The notes under the pieces are model-generated. The model had not been told where the DNA came from. It ran no database searches and was given only the letters and a program-made list of their open reading frames with translations. Below, in pieces: positions 40,806 to 49,503 of a stretch of 51,856 bases of DNA (positions are counted from its first letter, which is position 1; each line of letters begins with the position of its first letter). The position numbers and the translations under genes were made by a program. The stretch is from positions 1 to 51,856 of the forward strand of contig JBBSYC010000013.1 in the NCBI GenBank assembly GCA_038045445.1, written 5' to 3'. This DNA is from SICU01 sp038045445. GTDB taxonomy: Archaea; Nanobdellota; Nanobdellia; Pacearchaeales; GW2011-AR1.

Positions 40806-42167
40806 ATGGCTAAAGAAACATTACAAGACAAAGTAAAAGCAGTATATGGTAAACTTAGAAGCGACTTTTATCTTTGTAGAGACGATTTCGAAGCTGGTGG
40901 AGAGCAATTTAACTCTGCCTTGCTTTTTGGTACACTTACTCAATTGAATAGAGGAAGACAATTACTATTTGGAGAATATGGTGGAGGTAAAACTACTTCT
41001 GCTGAATATCTTAACGCTACTTTTAATGGATTACCTTTAGATTTAGTTAAAAGAGTGCAACTTAGAGGTCATCCACAACTTACTCACGAGAAAATGGTAG
41101 GTAGACCTCATTATGGTAAAATGCATCAAGGTGAAGAAGAAGTTGTGTGGCAAAATTTCGTACTTGTAGGACCAAAAATATTTGACGAATTTAACAGAGT
41201 TCCAGAAGCAAACCAAGCAGTAGTTTTAGATGGTCTTGATAGAGGACAATGGGACTATCTAAATGGATTCATTTCAACTGGAAAACAACCTTTCTTTGCT
41301 ACATGTAACTATGCAGATAGAGGTAACAATCAATTAATTCCACCTATTTTAGACAGATTTGACGTTGGTGTAGAAGCAAAATTCCCTGGAGTTGCAAGTG
41401 TTTTACATATTGCTCAAGACTATGGAAACGAAAGAGACGAAATTCTTACTGATCCAGTCCTTACAACCAAAGCACTTACAATTTTAGGTTCAGGCAGATC
41501 TTATGCAGAGGTAAGCAAAGAACTTGAAGGAATTGTAGCTCAGCATCAAAAAGGATTAGTTGGAAAAGGATTCCCTGTATTTACAGCAGAAGAAAGACAG
41601 CGTGCTGAAGATGAAATAAAAAGAATTCCATTTAGTAGAGATGCAGAACAATATTTTGCATTTTTATCTGCTGAAATGAACGTTACTTCTAAATTTGGAG
41701 AAAAAAGATCTAGTGATCCAATAGATACAACTGAAGGTTTATATTTAGGTGCATTTATGACTGGAAGCGGTAGTAGAAGAAAAGAGAAATCTTTAGTACG
41801 TTACGCAAAATCTTTAGCTTGGTTGCAAGGAAAAGATGAAGTTGACCTTGAACATGTACTTCAAGTAGCACCATATGTTTTATGGCATAGAGTTACTTGG
41901 ACTGATGAGGTGCAAGGTAAATTGAGAGACAATAAGAGAACAGATCCTCTAGGTTTATACATTGCTAAAACTTTATTGAATGACGGAACTGCTGAAGCAC
42001 CAGGAGTAAAGAAAAGATTTTTAGAAAGCAGAGAAAATTATCAAAGAGTTCTTGATCTTGCTGGTCACGGTAAGATTCCAGAAGCTTTAGCAGAAGCTAG
42101 GACTTATGCACAAGATGGCAAAGGCCATCCTATATTCCTTGATACAATGAAGGACTTGGAGGGATAA
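40806..42167 (+). CDS. MoxR-type AAA+ ATPase
   Basis: The 453-aa protein has Walker A G-E-Y-G-G-G-K-T-T (about residues 57-65), Walker B with V-G-P-K-I-F-D-E-F-N-R, and the MoxR-type sensor and arginine region A-T-C-N-Y-A-D-R-G... I-L-D-R-F-D. The C-terminal part is the lid plus a longer helical extension. MoxR ATPases act as chaperones with VWA partners, here encoded two genes downstream. Its stop overlaps the start of target 1 by one base (TAATG), so the two are co-translated. Confidence 0.92.
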   Translation: MAKETLQDKVKAVYGKLRSDFYLCRDDFEAGGEQFNSALLFGTLTQLNRGRQLLFGEYGGGKTTSAEYLNATFNGLPLDLVKRVQLRGHPQLTHEKMVGRPHYGKMHQGEEEVVWQNFVLVGPKIFDEFNRVPEANQAVVLDGLDRGQWDYLNGFISTGKQPFFATCNYADRGNNQLIPPILDRFDVGVEAKFPGVASVLHIAQDYGNERDEILTDPVLTTKALTILGSGRSYAEVSKELEGIVAQHQKGLVGKGFPVFTAEERQRAEDEIKRIPFSRDAEQYFAFLSAEMNVTSKFGEKRSSDPIDTTEGLYLGAFMTGSGSRRKEKSLVRYAKSLAWLQGKDEVDLEHVLQVAPYVLWHRVTWTDEVQGKLRDNKRTDPLGLYIAKTLLNDGTAEAPGVKKRFLESRENYQRVLDLAGHGKIPEALAEARTYAQDGKGHPIFLDTMKDLEG

Positions 42168-43066
42168 TGCCTAATCCACGCTTTCTTAAATTAGCGGAAA
42201 GATTAAGAAATGATGCTATGCCTGCTGGAAAGCCAGAAGGGGAAAAAGGAGAAGAAAGGAAAGATCCTCTTGCTGGAGCAAGAACATCTTTTCCAGAATT
42301 TGTAGCTAGTTCTTCTATTTTTCAATACGATTCTTTTGGAATTCCTATAATTAGAAAAGCAAATGAACTTTTTGCAGGAACTAAAGCGGAGATACCATAT
42401 AGAGAAGGATTAATGGGCGTTGGTAAAAGTTCAGGTGAAGTCCCAAATATGTACTTGCTAAAGAGATTAGCTTTAGTCACTACATTACATTATGCTCCAT
42501 CTTTAAGAAATGGTAATATGTGGCCAATAACTCCAGGACAATCAGAGCTTTTACTAAGAGATAATAAATTACCAGATCCTAAGCGTTATTGGGAAGATCT
42601 CGCTTTAATTTTATATGATACTACAGGTTCAACTAATAATAATGAAGCTAAAGCTTTAGCAGAGAGTATCCAACGCAACCGTGAAGAATTAGGACTAAGT
42701 TCTTCAGACGTCAACTCAAGATTAGTTGTTGTAAATGCAGGATTAGCAAAAGATGTTGATATGCCTCACGGAGTTAAGCCAATAATTTTACCAGGCACTA
42801 CTTTTGTTTACCCTCATGATGTATTGCAAAAAACTGGTACAAATTCTAATTTTGAATATGGAACAGCTAGAGGATTACCTTCAGTATCTAGCTTAGGAAA
42901 AGGCACAAGAACACTTTACATGCCTAGCGATACCTCTGATATTGGGTTAAGAGTGCTCATTCGCAGCGGGGGTTTGGATCTGGGCGCTTGGTACGCGGGT
43001 CTGGCTGGCGTCGATGCGGGTGGCCGGGTAAACTTCGCCCATCAGGGCGACGGGGCGAAAAAATAA
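42167..43066 (+). CDS. DGR target protein 1
   Basis: The 299-aa protein has an N-terminal tag P-R-F-L-K-L-A-E-R-L-R-N-D shared with targets 2 and 3. A middle domain shared closely with target 3 follows (E-D-L-A-L-I-L-Y-D-T, R-L-V-V-V-N-A-G-L, G-V-K-P-I-I-L-P-G). It ends in the variable segment G-L-R-V-L-I-R-S-G-G-L-D-L-G-A-W-Y. The last 117 bp include VR1 and a hairpin. The ligand-binding scaffold is probably a C-type-lectin-like DGR fold, inferred from system type. No signal peptide is seen, so it is likely cytosolic. It sits between the MoxR and VWA genes. Confidence 0.9.
   Translation: MPNPRFLKLAERLRNDAMPAGKPEGEKGEERKDPLAGARTSFPEFVASSSIFQYDSFGIPIIRKANELFAGTKAEIPYREGLMGVGKSSGEVPNMYLLKRLALVTTLHYAPSLRNGNMWPITPGQSELLLRDNKLPDPKRYWEDLALILYDTTGSTNNNEAKALAESIQRNREELGLSSSDVNSRLVVVNAGLAKDVDMPHGVKPIILPGTTFVYPHDVLQKTGTNSNFEYGTARGLPSVSSLGKGTRTLYMPSDTSDIGLRVLIRSGGLDLGAWYAGLAGVDAGGRVNFAHQGDGAKK
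42950..43030 (+). repeat. Variable repeat VR1
   Basis: The 81 bp align without gaps to the TR; all 21 mismatches are at TR adenines (mostly A to G, three A to T). The first 16 nt are identical to the TR. A 6-bp hairpin TCGCCC-ATCA-GGGCGA (43035-43050) begins 4 nt after the VR end, as in the BPP-1 paradigm. Confidence 0.97.
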
Positions 43067-43076
43067 GGAGTTCACT

Positions 43077-44717
43077 ATGACAAATAAAACTTTACAACAA
43101 ATTATGGATGGAGAATGGCACGACGCAAGAAAGAGATTTCACTTCCCTCAATTGCCTAAACCAAGATTAGTAAATGATGCCTCAAACGGATCTGTTAATT
43201 TGGAAACTTTAGAGATTACAGTTAGTGAGCCATTCATTACAGGTTTTCCAAAACATGGCATTGACCAAGCTGAAGCAGTTAACGAAGTTTTAACTCATGA
43301 ACTAACTCATTTTATGAGATATCCTGGTTCACCGCTAAATGTTCTTAGATTACAAAAAGCAACACAAGGAGTTGTAACAGAAGGAGAGCATGCAAGTCAA
43401 TTAAGAACTGACTTTACTGAAGTTCAGACTAATCTTTACATGTTAACTGAACGTAAACATCCTGCAACTGCTCCAATGAGAAGAGTATACCAACCAGATC
43501 AAAAGGATACTAGTGCAAGAATTATTTATGGCCTATATCAAACTGTTTCTGGTCAAGATTTTGGAGTTAAATTAAATAAAGAAGAAACTGCAGCAGTTAA
43601 AAAATTACAAGGAATAGACTTTTTAAATAAAAGAAATGAACTAGCAAATGTTAGAGAGTTTGCAGAAGTAATGAAAGATTACAGGACTCAAAGACCTCCA
43701 CAGCAAGGTGGTGGATCTCAAAGTGGAGGAGCTAGTGGTGGAATGCCTACTCCAAGAGCAGATATGAGTATATTTGACGAAAATCAAATTATAGAAGGAC
43801 TTAGAGCTTTTGCCAAAGAATGTAGTAATCCTGCCGAATATGAAAAAGTAGCAGAACAAATATTAGAAGAAGCTAATAAAGGAAATGCTTCAAGGCAAAA
43901 CACCGCTAAAGGATTACTTCCAGGTATTGGAAGGGATATTACACTCATTGGACGTAACTTTTATTCTGCTCTGGCAGCTAATTATTCAATTCCTATAAGA
44001 AAAAAACCTTTTGTAAGCACAGGAAGTGTTTATCCACATTCGCATGCTCCATTTACCTTTGAAGACCAAATAACTGATGTAGATCCATTTAGTTCACCAG
44101 GAATATTACCTGGAATTACTAAAAAATGGGTAAGAGTAGAAGGGCAATCTTTTGGAGATCAGGAAGGAGTTCCATCAAATCTGTTAGTTGTAGATAATTC
44201 CCCAAGTATGTTTATGAAGGGAAGCACTGTTGTCTCTCCAACTGACCGAGTTTATCCACATATTGTAGGTGCAACAGCAGTAAGTAATGCTTATTTGGCT
44301 AATGGATCACAAGTAGCTGTCTATAGTTTTGGTAGCAATGACTACTTAACAGGTTTTTCTAAAGATAAAGAAAGAGTTCACGCAGAATTACATAGATACT
44401 CTGCAAATGGAGGAACTACTTTCAACGCTAGTCTTTTGGAAATGGTTGTTGGACAAAGTGAAAGACCGTGTGATATTACAGTAGTTTCGGACATGGGAAT
44501 AAGTAATTTAGATAGATTTGTTACATCTTTACTTCAATTACCCCAAACACATAGAATTCATTTATTATATACAAATAATGCTGGTGAATTAAAACCATAT
44601 GTAGCAAGTTTAAGAGATAGTTTCGGTAAAAAACCTAATGTTGCTATAATACCTCTGGTTGCATATGAAGATATTCAAAAAATTACAATGGGGGAACTTA
44701 GTAAGTCTGTAAAATAA
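43077..44717 (+). CDS. Metallopeptidase-like/VWA protein
   Basis: The 546-aa protein has an N-terminal zincin-like domain with H74-E-L-T-H78 (HExxH). A linker rich in Gln/Gly/Ser follows near 205-220. A C-terminal von Willebrand A-like domain carries MIDAS motif D373-N-S-P-S377 preceded by N-L-L-V-V. This is the DUF2201-type layout (putative metallopeptidase plus VWA-like). Proteins of this kind work with MoxR ATPases, one of which is two genes upstream. It is flanked by DGR targets 1 and 2, 10 bp and 1 bp away. The peptidase may be the effector. Confidence 0.88.
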   Translation: MTNKTLQQIMDGEWHDARKRFHFPQLPKPRLVNDASNGSVNLETLEITVSEPFITGFPKHGIDQAEAVNEVLTHELTHFMRYPGSPLNVLRLQKATQGVVTEGEHASQLRTDFTEVQTNLYMLTERKHPATAPMRRVYQPDQKDTSARIIYGLYQTVSGQDFGVKLNKEETAAVKKLQGIDFLNKRNELANVREFAEVMKDYRTQRPPQQGGGSQSGGASGGMPTPRADMSIFDENQIIEGLRAFAKECSNPAEYEKVAEQILEEANKGNASRQNTAKGLLPGIGRDITLIGRNFYSALAANYSIPIRKKPFVSTGSVYPHSHAPFTFEDQITDVDPFSSPGILPGITKKWVRVEGQSFGDQEGVPSNLLVVDNSPSMFMKGSTVVSPTDRVYPHIVGATAVSNAYLANGSQVAVYSFGSNDYLTGFSKDKERVHAELHRYSANGGTTFNASLLEMVVGQSERPCDITVVSDMGISNLDRFVTSLLQLPQTHRIHLLYTNNAGELKPYVASLRDSFGKKPNVAIIPLVAYEDIQKITMGELSKSVK

Positions 44718-44718
44718 A

Positions 44719-45534
44719 ATGGTTAACAGAAGATTTATTGATTTAGCACAACGGTTGCGTGGTAGCCAGATACCTGAAGTTCGTGAAGTAAGGGATGGTA
44801 GGAAACCTGGTGCGCAACGATTTACTGCGTCCTTTTTAGAAGGAGATTTTGGTGGAGAAGTTCTTGCTAAATACAATGAATTAGTGCAACAAAAATATGG
44901 GGATAATCCAATGCTTAAGAAGTTTACTCGTCATGATGGTATTGTAAAAGGCTCTAACCCTTATTCTTTTGTTGCTATGAATGAAGTATTAAGTAAATAT
45001 GGGGGACGATTAGCACATCCCGCTGAAATTGATTTTATTATTCAGGAAGGCATGTTGCCTTTGCGCGGCCAATATGAGGATATGGCTTTAGTGCTTCGTA
45101 GCGTTGCAGAACCAAATTTATATCTTGCTCAACGATTATCACAGCAGTTGGGAGAAAATGGCATTACATTTAGTAATGAAAATCCTACTATGATTCCGTT
45201 ACGATCTTTGGACTTAGTGGTAGATACACGTGCTCCACAAAAATTAGCCTTTACTATTAAAGATCCAAGTGCAGTTGTTGCAGCCCCTAAATTAGCCCAT
45301 AGTAATAATGGAAGGAAATTCTTTTATAGTGATAATAATGGATTGCCTATTTTTGATGAAAATGGGGACAAAACTCTCTATACTGAAAATGATGGTCTTA
45401 GAGTGCTCTTTCGCTACTGGGGTTTGTATCTGGTCGCTAGGTACGCGGATCTGACTGACGACGTTGCGGATGGCCGGGTAGTTTATATTCCTGGCGAAGC
45501 CACTGAGCGAAAAAATTTTGGAGGTGCTCCTTAA
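44719..45534 (+). CDS. DGR target protein 2
   Basis: The 271-aa protein starts V-N-R-R-F-I-D-L-A-Q-R-L-R-G, the shared tag, but its middle domain differs from targets 1 and 3 (A-K-Y-N-E-L-V-Q-Q-K-Y-G, Y-E-D-M-A-L-V-L-R-S). It ends with D-G-L-R-V-L-F-R-Y-W-G-L-Y-L-V-A-R-Y, the VR2 product, and a Gly/Glu-rich tail. It begins one base after the VWA stop and ends one base before the target 3 ATG. It is a diverged paralogue, likely with a different partner face but the same variable scaffold. Confidence 0.9.
   Translation: MVNRRFIDLAQRLRGSQIPEVREVRDGRKPGAQRFTASFLEGDFGGEVLAKYNELVQQKYGDNPMLKKFTRHDGIVKGSNPYSFVAMNEVLSKYGGRLAHPAEIDFIIQEGMLPLRGQYEDMALVLRSVAEPNLYLAQRLSQQLGENGITFSNENPTMIPLRSLDLVVDTRAPQKLAFTIKDPSAVVAAPKLAHSNNGRKFFYSDNNGLPIFDENGDKTLYTENDGLRVLFRYWGLYLVARYADLTDDVADGRVVYIPGEATERKNFGGAP
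45400..45480 (+). repeat. Variable repeat VR2
   Basis: The 81 bp align without gaps to the TR; all 17 mismatches are at adenines (A to G or A to T). A weak 4-bp hairpin TGGC-GAA-GCCA lies at 45492-45502, 11 nt past the end. It is the least mutated of the three VRs. Confidence 0.97.
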
Positions 45535-45535
45535 A

Positions 45536-46399
45536 ATGGTCAACAGAAGATTTTTAGAATTGGCAGAACGCTTAAGAAACGATTCAGTTCCTAAAGCAGT
45601 TCGTAAAAAGAAAGAAGGAAAAGCAAGAACTCCAGAGTTTAACGCAACTGTAAATGGAGATCCATTTTTACTACAATATGATGCTTTTGGTAAAGAATTA
45701 ATTGCTAAGTCTAACAGAACTTATGCTGGGACTGCTGCCGAAATTCCAGAGGGAACTTCTGGAGAAGTTGAGCAGATGTATATTTTGAGGCGTTTGGCGT
45801 TAATTACTACATTAGCAAGTGATAGAACTCTTCAAAGCAAAGGTTATTGGCCAATTACACCTCTTCAATCTGAAAAATACTTACAAGCAGGAAAACTTGT
45901 TACGCCTGAAGATAATTGGGAAGATTTGGGTTTAGTTTTATATGATACTAGTAATGATGGTGAGAACCCTTATGAATCAAAAGCTCTTGCTCGAAGTATT
46001 CGCGAAAATGCAAGAGAGTTAGGTCTGGACAAAAAAGGTTTAGAAAAAAGATTAGTTGTAGTTCATCCTGGACTAAAAATAGATAGCTCTGCACCACATG
46101 GAGTTGTTCCAATTGTTTTGCCTGGAATAACACAAGTTTATACCCATGAAGTTTTAGCTAAAGCTGGCGAAGATCCTCAGTTTAAAGGATATGGTCTTAC
46201 TGGAGGGTTGCCTAAAATTGCACAATTAGATGAGGATGGGGATAGAACTCTATACTTGCCTGATGAGACTGAAGACATAGGATTGAGAGTGCTCGTTCGC
46301 GACGGGGATTTGGATCTGGACGCTGGGGGCTCGGATCTGACTTTCGACGGTGCGCGTGGCCGGGTACATTTTGCCCCGCAGGGCACACGCAAAAAATAG
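45536..46399 (+). CDS. DGR target protein 3
   Basis: The 287-aa protein (ATG 45536, before the shared tag V-N-R-R-F-L-E-L-A-E-R-L-R-N-D) is a close paralogue of target 1 through the middle domain (E-D-L-G-L-V-L-Y-D-T, R-L-V-V-V-H-P-G-L, G-V-V-P-I-V-L-P-G). The variable end reads G-L-R-V-L-V-R-D-G-D-L-D-L-D-A-G-G. It starts 1 bp after the target 2 stop. An ATG 18 nt upstream overlaps target 2 and lacks the conserved tag position. It ends the operon. Confidence 0.9.
   Translation: MVNRRFLELAERLRNDSVPKAVRKKKEGKARTPEFNATVNGDPFLLQYDAFGKELIAKSNRTYAGTAAEIPEGTSGEVEQMYILRRLALITTLASDRTLQSKGYWPITPLQSEKYLQAGKLVTPEDNWEDLGLVLYDTSNDGENPYESKALARSIRENARELGLDKKGLEKRLVVVHPGLKIDSSAPHGVVPIVLPGITQVYTHEVLAKAGEDPQFKGYGLTGGLPKIAQLDEDGDRTLYLPDETEDIGLRVLVRDGDLDLDAGGSDLTFDGARGRVHFAPQGTRKK
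46286..46366 (+). repeat. Variable repeat VR3
   Basis: The 81 bp align without gaps to the TR; all 19 mismatches are at adenines, including the only A to C. A 5-bp hairpin TGCCC-CGCA-GGGCA (46372-46385) starts 5 nt after the VR end. Confidence 0.97.
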
Positions 46400-46428
46400 T
46401 GCCTTTCTTATTAATTAAGACCTTATCT

Positions 46429-46448
46429 CTTTGATGAATTCATCAAAG
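46429..46448. promoter_or_regulatory. Perfect 20-bp palindrome
   Basis: CTTTGATGAATTCATCAAAG is a perfect palindrome between the end of target 3 and the HAD gene. TTGAT/ATCAA half-sites repeat in the next 25 bp. It may be an operator for the downstream operon or a terminator hairpin; the repeated half-sites favour an operator. Confidence 0.5.
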
Positions 46449-46501
46449 AATAATTGATAAAATAATCAAAACAATTAAAAAGCCATAATCTCGAGAGTTT
46501 C

Positions 46502-47158
46502 ATGAACAAAGACTTATTCTTTGATTATGGCGGACTTCTTTTCGCTTATCGTTTCACTCCTGAAACACTTATGCGAGCACATAACTTAATGTTGCCTCAA
46601 CTTGCTCAGTTTTCTAATGGATTAAAGATAAATGATTTAGCTACTGCCCACAATCAAGCAATTCAAGCATATTTGGCGTCTCGCGGGCAAAATGGCGAAG
46701 AATGGAGAATGGATAGGATAATGGGGCTATTTCTAAGAAATTTAGGTATTAGAAACGAACAAGCCGTTCGTTTGGCTGTTGAAACCTACAAATTGCATGA
46801 CCATGATGAATTTCCAATGCTAGGAATACCAGAATTAGTGCCTGAACTTGCGAGAGATAATTCTTTACATATAGTTTCAAATTTACCTCATGATTCAGCA
46901 TTGCATTCGTTAAGAGGACATGGGTTATTGAGACATTTCACAACAACTACATTTTCTTATGAAGCAGGTTACAGAAAGCCAAGACCTGAGATATATCATT
47001 TAGCACTACAAAGAGCACAATGTAATCCTGCCAAGGGATTGTTTATTTCTCATGATCAAGAAGAGGTAGATGGAGCCAAAAGAGTTGGTATGCAAGCGTA
47101 TCTTGCAACTAATGCGGATGAAATCCGAGGAGCCCTCCATGAAAATTCTTTACACTAA
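46502..47158 (+). CDS. HAD-superfamily hydrolase
   Basis: The 218-aa protein has motif I F-F-D-Y-G-G-L-L-F (nucleophile Asp; the second Asp replaced by Gly as in other D-x-G-G HADs), motif II I-V-S-N-L-P-H-D, motif III region K-P-R-P-E-I-Y and motif IV I-S-H-D-Q-E-E-V-D. It probably removes phosphate from a small molecule. It overlaps the next gene by 20 bp, starting an operon of four or five genes. Confidence 0.8.
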   Translation: MNKDLFFDYGGLLFAYRFTPETLMRAHNLMLPQLAQFSNGLKINDLATAHNQAIQAYLASRGQNGEEWRMDRIMGLFLRNLGIRNEQAVRLAVETYKLHDHDEFPMLGIPELVPELARDNSLHIVSNLPHDSALHSLRGHGLLRHFTTTTFSYEAGYRKPRPEIYHLALQRAQCNPAKGLFISHDQEEVDGAKRVGMQAYLATNADEIRGALHENSLH

Positions 47159-48245
47159 TATAAGCCCGATAACAAATGCTTACACTAATATCAATCATCT
47201 CTTCTATCTAAAGAAACAAAATCCTCAAAAAGTTTATTTATGCGTCTGGGATAACTATGTTTTTGAAAATAATATTTTAGATCAACATGATGAGAATTCA
47301 AAAAAGGAAACCCTCGAAAATAATGTTAAATTACTTCAGAAAGTAATGGACCATTTGAATATCAATTATAGAATAATTTATTTGTCAGAAATGTGGCACA
47401 GGCTTTTCAGAAATCCAAAAACTTCAAAGATTTATCAAAAGATTCTATCTTTAATCAATTTAGAACAAATTAGTAAAGGTTTCTCTATTAATTATACCCC
47501 ATTTGGGGAAATAAGCCTTTCAAAATTAAATTATATTATTATTGATTATCTAATCTCTATTTACTTACAAGAAATAGCTCCAGAGATATGCAATAGTCAG
47601 CCAACACATTATCTTACTTCTGAAAGGTTCAAGGTTTTCAAAAGAGATATAGATCACGTGCTTAAATTAAATTCATTCTATTCTCCACCTGCTCCTTTAT
47701 TTGTTACAAATGTTCCTGTAATCATGCATCAAAAACAAAAGATTATTCCTTCTATGGGTATGTCTGTTGAAACAATTAAACAAATAATAGATTCAAACTA
47801 TGGTGGAAAGTTACCAGAAAGAAAAGAAATTGAAGATTTAGTAGAGTTACTTTCTAAAGTTAATAGTAAAATTGAATTAAATGAGAAATTAAATTATAAG
47901 CAATTTATAGAATTTTTAGCCACTGAATTTTATTCTTATTTCGATAGAATTAACGATCTTGCAACAAAAATAGAGATAAAGAATCAGAAGAAAAGTATGT
48001 TTGTCTCAAGACATGAAGAATTCAATAAACAGATTAAACCACTTAACAAAATCAAACTACAAATATTAAAATTATGCGATGGGGAAAATACAAGTCTTGA
48101 TATTGCTAATAAAAGTGGTATAAAATTAAGCACAGTTTCAACCTATTTGACCCATCTAAAAAATAAAGGTCTGTTAAACGAAGGAAAGAAACCTAAGAGA
48201 ACCGTAGATAATATCATAATAAATTTGGAGTTGATGGGAGATTAA
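47139..48245 (+). CDS. Class I aaRS-like HUP protein with C-terminal winged helix
   Basis: The 368-aa protein (ATG 47139, before M-K-I-L-Y-T-N-I-S-P) looks like a Rossmann/HUP nucleotidyl-transfer domain. A HIGH-like element (S-P-I-T-N-A-Y-T-N-I-N-H-L) is near the start, and I-I-P-S-M-G-M-S-V-E-T may stand for KMSKS. From about 310 it has a winged helix (L-D-I-A-N-K-S-G-I-K-L-S-T-V-S-T-Y-L-T-H-L-K-N-K-G-L split over positions 318-345). It might activate a small molecule or amino acid and bind DNA. The aaRS link is by eye only. Confidence 0.5.
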   Translation: MKILYTNISPITNAYTNINHLFYLKKQNPQKVYLCVWDNYVFENNILDQHDENSKKETLENNVKLLQKVMDHLNINYRIIYLSEMWHRLFRNPKTSKIYQKILSLINLEQISKGFSINYTPFGEISLSKLNYIIIDYLISIYLQEIAPEICNSQPTHYLTSERFKVFKRDIDHVLKLNSFYSPPAPLFVTNVPVIMHQKQKIIPSMGMSVETIKQIIDSNYGGKLPERKEIEDLVELLSKVNSKIELNEKLNYKQFIEFLATEFYSYFDRINDLATKIEIKNQKKSMFVSRHEEFNKQIKPLNKIKLQILKLCDGENTSLDIANKSGIKLSTVSTYLTHLKNKGLLNEGKKPKRTVDNIIINLELMGD

Positions 48246-48246
48246 A

Positions 48247-49503
48247 ATGACAGATTTAATATTAATTAACAGTCCATTACAAGAATATGAAAGAGAGAAT
48301 AAACCTTATTATTTCACAACTGCTCCAATAGGTTTAGGTTATTTGGCTACAATTGCTAGAAGATTGGGCTATGACTCAAAAATAGTTGATGCAGAAGCTG
48401 AAAAACTTAGTCCTGCAGAAATAGTAGAAAGAGTTTCTGCAATGAGACCAAAAAGAGTGGGTATAAACATTTTCTCAACAAATCATCAGTTATCTCTTGG
48501 AATATTAGATCAAATTGAAGCTCCAGTTAAATTAGTTGGAGGACCTCAAGCTACATTACAACCAGAAAGAATAAGAGGAGATTATACTATAGTTACAGGA
48601 GAAGCTGAAGATGTCTTACCAGATTTATTGAGAAGCGCTCCAAAAGGAATAGTACATGGAGGAGTTGCACATGATCTTGATAGTCTTCCATTTGTAGATA
48701 GAACATTGTTTTCAAACGATCCATATCTCACAAAATGTGGAAAAGAAGCTTCTATGAGCACGGCTAGAGGATGCAAATTTAGTTGTGCTTATTGTTCAGT
48801 TCCAACAATTAATGGAAGAAAAATGAGGGCAAGGTCTGTCGAAAATGTTATTGACGAAATTGAAGTCTTGCAACAAAGTGGAGTAAGAAGAATACACTTT
48901 ATTGATGATTTGTTCAACTATTCTAAAGATAGAGTAAGAGAGTTTGCAGATGGTCTTGCAAAGAGAGAAGTTAGAGTGGGTTGGAGAGCATTATGCAGAA
49001 CAGATAACTTAGATGAAAAGTTACTTGAAGAAATGAAAGCAGCAGGGTGCTACAAGCTAGCATTTGGAGTAGAGTCTGCAACTCCTCGTATACTAAAGTA
49101 TATAGGAAAAAGTCAAGACACAGAGCATACTAAAGCAGTTTTTAGAAAATGTAGGGAATTAGGAATCGAAAGCAAAGGATTCTTTACTATTGGATATCCT
49201 ACTGAAACTAAAGATGAAATTGAAGATACTATAGGATTTGCCTTAGATCTTGAAGCTTCTGATGCAAGGTTTATGGTAGTTAGAGCATTCCCTGGGACTC
49301 GCTTATATTCAGATATGTTAGCAAAGGGATTTACTCCTCAAACCTTAGATACCTATCATCAGTTTAAGACAGGCGGAGAACATGTCAAATACCACGTTAT
49401 GAACATTCATTCTTTAAACGGTATGCCTATGGAAGAACTAGATGAGTACGTCCGAAAAGCATATGAACAGTTCAATCTTCAAAGAAGAGGAGCAATAAAA
49501 TGA
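48247..49503 (+). CDS. B12-binding radical SAM enzyme
   Basis: The 418-aa enzyme has an N-terminal cobalamin-binding-like domain (P-I-G-L-G-Y-L-A-T-I-A-R-R-L-G-Y at about 28-43) and a radical SAM core with C-K-F-S-C-A-Y-C at about 176-183 (CxxxCxxC, binding 4Fe-4S). C-terminal F-x-T-I-G-Y-P-T-E fits the B12-rSAM group, which does methylations and ring changes. It starts 1 bp after the HUP gene and overlaps the next gene by 4 bp. Substrate unknown. Confidence 0.9.
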   Translation: MTDLILINSPLQEYERENKPYYFTTAPIGLGYLATIARRLGYDSKIVDAEAEKLSPAEIVERVSAMRPKRVGINIFSTNHQLSLGILDQIEAPVKLVGGPQATLQPERIRGDYTIVTGEAEDVLPDLLRSAPKGIVHGGVAHDLDSLPFVDRTLFSNDPYLTKCGKEASMSTARGCKFSCAYCSVPTINGRKMRARSVENVIDEIEVLQQSGVRRIHFIDDLFNYSKDRVREFADGLAKREVRVGWRALCRTDNLDEKLLEEMKAAGCYKLAFGVESATPRILKYIGKSQDTEHTKAVFRKCRELGIESKGFFTIGYPTETKDEIEDTIGFALDLEASDARFMVVRAFPGTRLYSDMLAKGFTPQTLDTYHQFKTGGEHVKYHVMNIHSLNGMPMEELDEYVRKAYEQFNLQRRGAIK

